A stretch of DNA of 12,917 bases, from assembly GCA_964418595.1 (NCBI GenBank), contig CAYQMF010000156.1, positions 1 to 12,917 on the forward strand. Direction: 5' to 3'. Shown here piece after piece: positions 5,370 through 12,228 of this stretch (positions are counted from its first letter, which is position 1; every line of letters begins with the position of its first letter). The translations under genes and the position numbers were made by a program. The notes beneath the pieces are model-generated. The model did not search any database, was not told where the DNA came from, and saw nothing but the letters and a program-made list of their open reading frames with translations. The DNA comes from CAYQMF01 sp964418595 (lineage in GTDB: Bacteria; Planctomycetota; UBA1135; UBA2386).

Positions 5370-7637
5370 ATGAGCCTCCCCGACATCCTGCAGAAGCTCA
5401 CGAAGGGTCGGCAGGTTCGCGCCGATGACCACGAGTACTTCGCCGCGAGCGGGATGATCAAGCTTGCTCAGGACGAGAAGGACGAGCTGAACACCTACTT
5501 CCAGACCCGCAACGACGGGTCGGCGACCCGCCAGTTCCAGGGCGACCCCGCGACCTACACCCTGGTCATCGAGGACGCGACGTTCTTGTGGCGCAAGCCG
5601 CTGCCCCGGGTCGTGCTCCAGCACGAGAACCTGGGCTTCGAATGGCTCACCTACGAGACGGTGATCAACAACCCCTCGTTCCGTCGCACCAATCAGGTCA
5701 TCGAGATCCCGCTCTACAGCGTCTCGATCGACAAGCTGGATATCTGGATGCGGCAGGGCGTCGAAGGGGCGCTCAACGACGCCCTCAGCGGCGCGTTCTT
5801 CCCCGACCTTCCGGCTCACGGCCTGGGGATCATCTCGCGGTACTCGTGGCCGTGGAAGAACACGCAGTTCATGCGCGCCGAGACCGCGATCGACGTCGGC
5901 AAGCGTCCCGCTTCGCGGGGGACGCAGGCGGTCGTCCTGCCGGCGCGCGCGATCCTGCCGTACAACCCGTACGACAACCACGCGCAGTCGTGCGCGCTGG
6001 GGACGACGCAGACGCACGTCTCGATGAAGCAGGTCGTCGACGCCTGCACCTGGAAGCTGTGGAAGACCGCGTCGCGCAGCGCTGTCGTCGAGCTGAAGCG
6101 AGTCAAGAAGGTCGACGAGGACTGGGACGCGTTCCTCAAGACGACCCCGTACCAGTGGGCGTTCGACAAGGGCGCGGCGTTGCGGGCCATCGCTGCTGAC
6201 AACGCGAAGCTGCAGCAAGAGATCGGCAAGGGCCATCGGCTCGTGCTCGCCAGCCTCACCCCGCATCACGTGTCGTTGAAGACCGGCGTGTGCTACGTCG
6301 GCGCGGAGGACCAGAGCTGGGCGAAGATCAGGCGCGACGGCAAGGACGCCATAGACGGGAACTGGGTGGTGTCGTGCCTCCGCAGCGACTTCGTGGTCGA
6401 GACGAACCTGCTCATGCAGGCGCGGGGCTACGCAGTGGCTGTCGCCGACCAGCCGCTGCTCGTGTTGACCGAGCTGCTGACCATCGCGGAGAAGGACGCG
6501 CGCACCACTGGGAGTCACGAGGCCCCGTTCCGGGACGGCGTGCAGGTCCGGGATCTGTCGCCGCTCCAGAAGGACCGGGCGTACGTGTTTCCCGGCAGCA
6601 TCCCGTTCCTGGCCACCGACAACCGGACCCTGGCGCCGGCCGCGTACGCGTCGCGGACCGATCTGCGCTGGCGCGCGTTCTGGCGCGAGGCGTGGGGGGC
6701 CTCCCTCGGACGCGCGAAGGCGCTGTTCGTGCTCCGCTACGGGTTGCAGCACAAGAACCCCAACCCGCAGAACTACTTGATCGAGTTGCGGATCCAGGGC
6801 GACGCGTTGGCGCTGCCGGCCAGGGTCGTCATCCGCGACCTGCAGGACGCCGCGCTGCACCGCGAGGCGATCTGGGCTTTCTACGGAAATGGCCCGGTCC
6901 CTACCGCGACGGACGCCGCGGCCGAGCTGGCCGGCGCATGCAAGGGCTACGCGGCGACCGCCCAGGACATCGACCAGCGGTTGGCGCGCACGCTCCAGTA
7001 CGAGTTCGAGACGGTGGCGGCGAGCGATCGACAGGAGACCGGCAGCACGGACCGGGACTTCGGGCGGCCAGGCACGCGCCTCGCCTGGTGGTTGTTCTCG
7101 ACCGGGAAGGGGATGAACCAACGCGGTGGCGCCAGTCTCGAAGCCCTCAAGGCGGAGATCGGTGCGCCCGGGCAGCGCGAGGTCTTCGCGATGCTCGCGG
7201 AGTGGGGAATGGCGCACGATGCGGCGTTCGTGCAGTGCGTCGAAGCCGAACTCGGCGTCGAACTGCGGACGATCGATTGGACGGCGTTTCCGACCCAGGA
7301 CGGGGACATCGAGGAGGCGGCTGCCGACGCTGTGCACGCCCTGTTCGCGAGCGGGGAGGGTCAGGCGGCGCTGGCTGCCTATCGGAGGAGTGCGTGGAAG
7401 GCCGCCGTCCCCTCGGCGACGTGGACCGTGTTGGACGCGGCCGACCGGCCGCTCGGCTGGCGCACTGTGCTCTTCGAGAACGACGACGGCTCCGCGAAGT
7501 GGTCGCGACCGACGGATGGGCAGGGCCGGATCATGCTGTTCGGCCGGGCGCCTTCGGCCACGAAGGCGTCCCTGCACAACCCGGGTGGCGTCGCGAGTCC
7601 CTTGCACCGCACCGGAGTGAGCTGGAAGCTCGCGTAG
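5370..7637 (+). CDS. Uncharacterised 755-aa protein with siderophore-synthetase-like or kinase-like motif; candidate T6SS cargo
   Basis: I do not recognise the full-length protein. It has no signal peptide or clear membrane helix. The N-terminal ~480 residues are mixed, with aromatic-rich stretches ('RYSWPWKNTQFMR', 'ILPYNPYDNHAQS', 'THVSMKQVVDACTWKLWK'). Residues 457-495 read 'RYGLQHKNPNPQNYLIEL' then 'ARVVIRDLQDAALH'. This resembles the 'G...EaHxQN...vvRDf.g..lh' motif of IucA/IucC (NIS) synthetases; the H-x6-N spacing (His461, Asn468) plus Asp490 also fits a kinase HRDxxxxN...D loop with Asp changed to Asn. The last ~70 residues (W685 on) look like a beta-sandwich with 'TDGQGRI' at 715-721. 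The DUF4123 adaptor gene starts four bases after its stop, so it may be that adaptor's cargo. The ATG follows a weak GAAGCGGA. Confidence 0.75.
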   Translation: MSLPDILQKLTKGRQVRADDHEYFAASGMIKLAQDEKDELNTYFQTRNDGSATRQFQGDPATYTLVIEDATFLWRKPLPRVVLQHENLGFEWLTYETVINNPSFRRTNQVIEIPLYSVSIDKLDIWMRQGVEGALNDALSGAFFPDLPAHGLGIISRYSWPWKNTQFMRAETAIDVGKRPASRGTQAVVLPARAILPYNPYDNHAQSCALGTTQTHVSMKQVVDACTWKLWKTASRSAVVELKRVKKVDEDWDAFLKTTPYQWAFDKGAALRAIAADNAKLQQEIGKGHRLVLASLTPHHVSLKTGVCYVGAEDQSWAKIRRDGKDAIDGNWVVSCLRSDFVVETNLLMQARGYAVAVADQPLLVLTELLTIAEKDARTTGSHEAPFRDGVQVRDLSPLQKDRAYVFPGSIPFLATDNRTLAPAAYASRTDLRWRAFWREAWGASLGRAKALFVLRYGLQHKNPNPQNYLIELRIQGDALALPARVVIRDLQDAALHREAIWAFYGNGPVPTATDAAAELAGACKGYAATAQDIDQRLARTLQYEFETVAASDRQETGSTDRDFGRPGTRLAWWLFSTGKGMNQRGGASLEALKAEIGAPGQREVFAMLAEWGMAHDAAFVQCVEAELGVELRTIDWTAFPTQDGDIEEAAADAVHALFASGEGQAALAAYRRSAWKAAVPSATWTVLDAADRPLGWRTVLFENDDGSAKWSRPTDGQGRIMLFGRAPSATKASLHNPGGVASPLHRTGVSWKLA

Positions 7638-7641
7638 CACG

Positions 7642-8181
7642 ATGCCCGGCAGGTACCGCGAGGCGCTGATGCACGAACTCTGGCCGCCGTCGGGCAACTC
7701 ACGCACGGGCGTGTGGGCGATCCTCGACGGCGCTCGCGACGAGCACGTCGTGCGCACGGTCACCGGCTCGAGCCTCGAGCACGCATGCCTGTATCGCGGC
7801 AACCTGCCGCAGGCGCTGCGGCTTGCGGCGCCCTGGCTGGTGGAACTCCAAAGGGCGATTCCCAGCACGGGGCGGTTGCTCGATCTGGCCTGGGGCAACA
7901 GCTGGGGTGTCATCCTCAAGGTGGATGACAGCGTCGGCCTGCACCGCCATCTGCGCGGGTTCCTCCGCGTGAAGAGCGAGCGCGGCAAGAGCATGGTCTT
8001 CCGCTACTACGACCCCAGGGTCCTGCGCACCTACCTTCCGACCTGCCGGCCGACGGAGTTGAGGACGATCTTCGGCCCGATCCGGAGCTTCGTCATGGAG
8101 GACGAGGATCCGCGGATCCTCCTGCAGTTTGCGTTCGACGGTCACCGCCTCCTCGAACGTCGCGTCACGCTGGGTCCGTGA
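7642..8181 (+). CDS. DUF4123 effector adaptor/chaperone (T6SS Tap/TEC family)
   Basis: The 179 residues fit the DUF4123 pattern throughout: 'GVWAILDGARD' near the N-terminus, 'ACLYRGNLPQALRLAAPWLVEL', a central Trp-Gly-x-x-Trp-Gly segment ('WGNSWGVIL'), 'LHRHLRGFLRV', 'MVFRYYDPRVLRTYLP' and 'TIFGPIRSFVME'. DUF4123 proteins bind a specific effector and help mount it on the VgrG spike in the cytoplasm before firing, and are usually encoded beside that effector. Here the neighbour four bases upstream is the 755-aa protein, with the metallopeptidase operon converging from the other side. ATG 7642 is chosen for its tight spacing; ATG 7669 would also leave the domain whole. No vgrG is in the window, so the spike it serves is unknown. 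Confidence 0.88.
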   Translation: MPGRYREALMHELWPPSGNSRTGVWAILDGARDEHVVRTVTGSSLEHACLYRGNLPQALRLAAPWLVELQRAIPSTGRLLDLAWGNSWGVILKVDDSVGLHRHLRGFLRVKSERGKSMVFRYYDPRVLRTYLPTCRPTELRTIFGPIRSFVMEDEDPRILLQFAFDGHRLLERRVTLGP

Positions 8182-8223
8182 ACGCGTGAACGCGCTGGGG
8201 TCCCCCGATCGAACTCGCGGAGG

Positions 8224-8934
8224 CTACGTCGGCCCCCACGCGTCCGCGTCGAGGTCCACGAAGCTGACGGTGCACTCGCCTGCCTCCAGCTGCTCGAAGA
8301 GCGCGGTGCCGTGGCTGTCGAGGGTACCTTCCATCGTCCTGCCATCCGGCAGCACGACGCGGTAGGGCTCGTGCGGGACCGGCTGGCCGTCTTCGCCCAG
8401 GAGCTCGATCTTGAGCCATGCCTTGGCCTTCTCGCACTCTTCGCAGAACGGCGTGCCATTCTGTGCCGCCTGGCGCAGGACGGCGGCGGCGGCCACAGCG
8501 TCGAAGCTCTCCGGAAACGTCGACGGTTCCACTTCCGGCGCTACTCGCGGTGCGGGTTTGGGCCTCGGGACCGGTCGCGGCGCCTCTTCCACCGCGGGCG
8601 GCGGACCTGCGGTCACCAGCACTCTCGGCTTTTCCATCGTGACTCCGCAGACCCGCAGATGCCCCGTGACGAACTGACACGCGAGCCGCCGGCAGAGGTC
8701 CTCGTCGTCGGCGATCGCGGCCGCGACGCCATCGTCGCAGGCCGTCGCGATGCGGCGCAGGCCGCTCATCGCCGTGGAGTCGCGCACGAACCCGCGCAGC
8801 CATCGCTCCGCCTCCGACAGGTCGGGGAACCGATGCGGTTCACAGCCCCGGCAGTCCTGCCAGCGGCACACGGCATGGACCGTGCCCTTGGCCATGATGC
8901 GGAATGCTTGGCTGGGCAGTTGGTCGTTGCTCAT
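8224..8934 (-). CDS. Cys-containing protein with C-terminal transthyretin-like beta-sandwich
   Basis: This 236-residue soluble protein has three parts. The N-terminal ~100 residues have a Cys cluster, Cys23-x4-Cys28-x2-Cys31-x2-His34, that could bind metal, and a helical stretch ('SEAERWLRGFVRDSTAMSGL'). A Pro-rich linker covers ~108-140. The end starts at a Cys pair (Cys164, Cys167 in 'FCEECEKAKAW'), then a beta domain at ~173-226 with 'DGQPVPHEPYRVVLPDG' and 'GTLDSHGTA'. I associate that last domain with T6SS spike or effector accessory proteins, where it resembles carboxypeptidase-regulatory/transthyretin modules. It is the third gene of the leftward operon, 49 bases after the metallopeptidase gene, and converges on the DUF4123 gene. 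It might be a partner, adaptor or immunity factor for the metallopeptidase; immunity is less likely given its domain type. ATG 8932-8934 has no ribosome site. Confidence 0.75.
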   Translation of the reverse strand: MSNDQLPSQAFRIMAKGTVHAVCRWQDCRGCEPHRFPDLSEAERWLRGFVRDSTAMSGLRRIATACDDGVAAAIADDEDLCRRLACQFVTGHLRVCGVTMEKPRVLVTAGPPPAVEEAPRPVPRPKPAPRVAPEVEPSTFPESFDAVAAAAVLRQAAQNGTPFCEECEKAKAWLKIELLGEDGQPVPHEPYRVVLPDGRTMEGTLDSHGTALFEQLEAGECTVSFVDLDADAWGPT

Positions 8935-8983
8935 CGGTGCGCGGCCGCGGGCGCGAGAGCATAGCCCGGAGCGCGCCGGTGAG

Positions 8984-11806
8984 TCATGGCCAGGGATAGC
9001 CGGGTCCGGCGGCGGCGATCTTCCATCCGGGGGCCAGTCGGTCGATCCGCGCCCGCGCCGCCCCGGCGTAGCCGTGGTCGAGGTTCACGGACAACGACTG
9101 CCAGCCACCGTTGTCGACCGTGGTATCCACCTGGATCTTGTGCCGCGTCATCTGGTTGGCCGCGCCCTTGGCCGGCCCGCTCGGGTGCATCAGCTCGCAC
9201 TCGTAGAACCAGGCGGGGTCCCGCGGCGTGTGGTTGCAGTCGGCGAACGTGTGCCCGCATTCGTGCTGCAGGTCGTTCGAGTTGAGTGTGAAGTTGCCGT
9301 CGAACAGGAAGATCACGAAGCGTGCGCACGGCTCCGACCAGCGATCGAAGTTGAGGATCGAGATCGGGCTCGACGACGAGGACAGGTCGCGAAGGATCGG
9401 ATCGAAGCGGCCCTTCATGGTCGCCTCATCGGCGTCGTGCAGGGCGCACAGCCCGGCCTCGCAAAGCGCGGCGACCCCGCGCTCCGCGCGGTCCTTGGAG
9501 ATCAGGACCGACACGTAGTCTCCGGCTGGCGGTCCCAGCGCGCGCACCCAGCCACGTTGCGCGGCGGATGCCGGGTTGGTGTTCGGGTCGTGGAACGGCT
9601 TGTCCAGCGGCGGGCAGTAGATGTCGACCGACGTGTCGGGGACGACCGGCAGGGGCTGTGCCACGACCGGTCCGGGCTGCTGCCTCGACACCGTGAGGCG
9701 CGTGATCTCGAGTTTGGTCACGGCCGGCCCCGACGCGTGCTTGATCGTGATGTCGGTCGGGCCGCAGGCGCCGATGGCCTGGAGGCGGAGCGCCTGGCCC
9801 GTGGGGTCGGCGCCAAGCAGCAGGCGCGGCGCCCGGAAGACGAAGACGTCGGCATCGATCTTCAGCCCGGCGACCGCACCGGCGGGCGCCCAGGCGGCGA
9901 TGGCCTGCCTGACGAGTGCGGCCGTCGCGGTCGGATCCGAGTTGGCCGGCACATCGACGTGGATCGTGCCCTGCTCCGAGCCTGCGGCGGTGGTCGCCGC
10001 AACTTCGATGTCGATCCCGAAGGCGTGGTCGGCGACGACGGCGGCGCCGGTGTGTTCGCCGATCACGATCAGGCGGCGATCCGGGACCGGCACCCGGAGC
10101 ATCGGGTTGTTGGGATCCTTGGGCACGAACTCGATGCCGTGCCCCGCCCAGAACTGGTTCAGCTCCGCGAGCTTGTCGACGGGCGCCGTCTTGGGCGGGT
10201 CGACTCCCACTGCCTGGAACTGGACCGGCACCCGCGCCCAGGGGTTTCCACCCAGGGTGACGGTGTGCGCGAAGTCCTTCTCTTCGATCTTGCAGCTCAT
10301 CTCGAGCCTGCGTCCGAACTGCACGCCATCGGCGGGATCACGCGAGCCGGTAGGCGCGGGCGAGTGGACGATCGCGTGCGTGGCGTCCTTGCTGAGAGCG
10401 GTCACCGTCGTCGCCACGCGCAGGTAGGGTGACTCCCACTCGGTCCCGTTCTGCTCGAACTCGACCTTCATGCCCGCAGGATGGGCCGCGAGATCCTTGA
10501 ACTTGAACCCGGTGCACCCCGGGATCGCGGTACCCGCGGCCGTCTTGACCTTGAGAAGAACCTCGACCTTGCCCTGGAAGTTGCGCGGCATCCCCGCGAG
10601 GCGCAGCCGGAAGACCGACGGGTCCGCATCGGCCTTGGCGTTGGTGCCGTACGCGGTCTTCGCCGGGAAGTCGAAGTCGGCGTCCAGGTTCGTCGGACGG
10701 ACGGCCGCCGCCTGGCGTTGCTGGGCGTCGGGCAACGCGGCATCGAGTTTCGCGGCGACATCGGTCGTGGCGAACGGCACGACCGCCAGCGCGGTGGTGC
10801 CGCGGAACACCTCGAAGCGAGGCACCACCTGCTCGCCGTGCAGCGCGACCACCGCCGTGGCGGTCGCGGGGTCGTTCGAGCCGATCTCGAGGTTGCCGGC
10901 CTGCGCCCCGATGGCCTGGGGCCGGAACTGGACCTTCAGCTCGGCGCTCGCGCCCGGCGCGATCCGCGCACCCGCCTGCACCGCGTTGCTGGCGTCGGCC
11001 ACGAAGTGGGCAGGGAACGAGATCGCGCCGAGCACGAGGTCCGCCCGACCGGAGTTCGTGATGGCGATCGTCACCGCCGGCGAGAAGCCGATCACCTGGC
11101 CGAAATCGTGGCCTGGCTGCACCTCGATCTTCGGCACGAGCCGTTCGCCGCGCATCGCGACGGTCGCAGTCGCCGTACCCACCGCGTTCGACCCGATCTC
11201 CAGGTTGCCGGTCTGCGCGCCGAATGCCTGGGGCCGGAACTGGACCTTCAGCTCGGCGGTCTGTCCGGGCGGGATCGTGTGGCCCGCCTGCACCGTGTTG
11301 CTCGCGTCGGCCACGAAGTGGGCGGGAAACGTGATGGCGCCGAGCACGAGGTCGGCGTCGCCGACGTTCTTGATCGCGACCGTCACCGCCGGCGAGAACT
11401 CGGCGACGGGGCCGAAGTCGTGCTCGGCCTGCACCTCGATCCTCGGCTCCTTCTTCGCGAGCTGGAACTTGACGAACACGATCTGCCCCGGCCGCACGTC
11501 CGCCTGCTTGGTGCGGCTCGCCGGCGGCTTGTGGGTGGCGGCCCAACGGTCCGCCAGGCGGTCCTGCAGTTCGACCGTGTGCGGTCCCGCCTCGACCGGG
11601 TCGCAGGTGATCAGGCCCTCGGGATCCGTGGGCTTGTTCACTCCGTCGACCAGGACGTCGATGCCGGTCGCCGGTCCACCCGCGTGATCGACGACCTGCA
11701 CCCACACCGCCCCCTTCTGCAGCGGACAGGGCTCGGCGGCTCCACCGACGACGTGAGCATGGTCCGGGCACGAGACATCCCCACCACAGTTCGAGCAGGT
11801 GGGCAT
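8984..11806 (-). CDS. Multidomain predicted zinc metallopeptidase with two ASH repeats; candidate secreted effector
   Basis: The protein has 940 residues. Residues 1-30 are Cys/His-rich (Cys4, Cys7, Cys13, His16, His18, Cys27), a possible zinc or PAAR-like tip. Residues ~33-80 look like a transthyretin-type beta domain ('GVNKPTDPEGLI', 'AGPHTVEL'). Two tandem ASH/choice-of-anchor-D-like Ig repeats follow at 121-224 and 225-328, each exactly 104 residues. About 370 unassigned residues come next, then a metallopeptidase domain from ~700: HECGH at 848-852 gives the zinc ligands and Glu849 the catalytic base, and 'ELMHPSG' (Met873) suits a metzincin Met-turn. The third ligand position of HExxHxxGxxH is Asn858, with His859 next to it. 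There is no signal peptide, as expected for spike-loaded cargo. The substrate is unknown. Its ATG comes one base after the upstream gene's stop, so the two are coupled. Confidence 0.8.
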   Translation of the reverse strand: MPTCSNCGGDVSCPDHAHVVGGAAEPCPLQKGAVWVQVVDHAGGPATGIDVLVDGVNKPTDPEGLITCDPVEAGPHTVELQDRLADRWAATHKPPASRTKQADVRPGQIVFVKFQLAKKEPRIEVQAEHDFGPVAEFSPAVTVAIKNVGDADLVLGAITFPAHFVADASNTVQAGHTIPPGQTAELKVQFRPQAFGAQTGNLEIGSNAVGTATATVAMRGERLVPKIEVQPGHDFGQVIGFSPAVTIAITNSGRADLVLGAISFPAHFVADASNAVQAGARIAPGASAELKVQFRPQAIGAQAGNLEIGSNDPATATAVVALHGEQVVPRFEVFRGTTALAVVPFATTDVAAKLDAALPDAQQRQAAAVRPTNLDADFDFPAKTAYGTNAKADADPSVFRLRLAGMPRNFQGKVEVLLKVKTAAGTAIPGCTGFKFKDLAAHPAGMKVEFEQNGTEWESPYLRVATTVTALSKDATHAIVHSPAPTGSRDPADGVQFGRRLEMSCKIEEKDFAHTVTLGGNPWARVPVQFQAVGVDPPKTAPVDKLAELNQFWAGHGIEFVPKDPNNPMLRVPVPDRRLIVIGEHTGAAVVADHAFGIDIEVAATTAAGSEQGTIHVDVPANSDPTATAALVRQAIAAWAPAGAVAGLKIDADVFVFRAPRLLLGADPTGQALRLQAIGACGPTDITIKHASGPAVTKLEITRLTVSRQQPGPVVAQPLPVVPDTSVDIYCPPLDKPFHDPNTNPASAAQRGWVRALGPPAGDYVSVLISKDRAERGVAALCEAGLCALHDADEATMKGRFDPILRDLSSSSSPISILNFDRWSEPCARFVIFLFDGNFTLNSNDLQHECGHTFADCNHTPRDPAWFYECELMHPSGPAKGAANQMTRHKIQVDTTVDNGGWQSLSVNLDHGYAGAARARIDRLAPGWKIAAAGPGYPWP
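10823..11446 (-). repeat. Tandem 312-bp duplication encoding two ASH-like domains
   Basis: Within the metallopeptidase gene, 11135-11446 and 10823-11134 encode successive 104-residue units with no spacer. By my residue count 77 of 104 positions are identical (about 74%), including the shared runs FPAHFVADASN, AELKVQFRPQ and GNLEIGSN. Equal length without gaps points to an internal duplication. Confidence 0.85.
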
Positions 11807-11807
11807 G

Positions 11808-12179
11808 TCAGATCTCTACGACGACCCGCCCGCGGGCGCGCGCCGCCAGCCGCTGGCACAGCATGTCGACCTTGACCGGGCCGGGCAGGCGCGCGTGCGC
11901 GAGCACGCCCATCGCCCACGCGCGATCGGGCGAGCGCTCGAAGGCCGCGCCGTACTGGATCATCAGCCGCAGCAGGGCGAGGACCCCACCCTCCGTGACG
12001 ATGCCGTGCCGGCCACCGAGGTCGATGGCGTGCTCGACCAGCCCGCGCAGGCCTGGTTCCCCAAGGTCCCGGCATGCGTCGGGATGGTCGGCGGTCATGC
12101 GCGCAACCGCGCGGTCCACGAAGCGGCGGCGAGCCTCCTGGCGCAGCGCCGACAACTGCAAGTCCCGGATCACCAGCAC
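11808..12179 (-). CDS. Small uncharacterised protein, common type next to T6SS spike/effector genes
   Basis: From the GTG at 12177-12179 it has 123 residues and begins 'VLVIRDLQLSALRQEARRRFVDRAVARM'. Then come 'LRGLVEHAIDLGGRHGI', 'LALLRLMIQYGAAFERSPDRAWAMGVL' and 'PVKVDMLCQRLAAR'. This all-helical pattern, an I-R-x-x-Q opening and a central 'LM..yG..F......WA..iL', resembles small proteins I associate with VgrG, PAAR and effector genes, function unknown. The frame runs open to 12266, but that start would overlap the glycyl-tRNA synthetase gene by 38 bases and add a low-complexity leader, so the GTG is preferred; no start has a clear ribosome site. One base separates its stop from the metallopeptidase ATG, making it the first gene of a three-gene operon and a likely helper in loading that protein. 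Confidence 0.7.
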   Translation of the reverse strand: MLVIRDLQLSALRQEARRRFVDRAVARMTADHPDACRDLGEPGLRGLVEHAIDLGGRHGIVTEGGVLALLRLMIQYGAAFERSPDRAWAMGVLAHARLPGPVKVDMLCQRLAARARGRVVVEI

Positions 12180-12228
12180 GCCGGGAGTAGACAACGGGCG
12201 GGACGTTCGCTGCAAAGGCAAACCGGCG

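Noticed and set aside
5340..7994. 884-codon open frame on the minus strand across the 755-aa protein and adaptor genes
   Set aside because: It is Arg/Pro/Leu-rich low-complexity translation antisense to DUF4123 and the 755-aa protein; long antisense frames are expected at this G+C.
8161..8223. Terminator between the convergent DUF4123 and Cys-protein genes
   Set aside because: Only short direct repeats (GTGAACGCG) and a GGGGTCCCC palindrome are visible; no stable stem with a T-run.
10481..11875. 464-codon plus-strand open frame
   Set aside because: Antisense to the ASH repeats and N-terminus of the metallopeptidase protein; composition is antisense-like.
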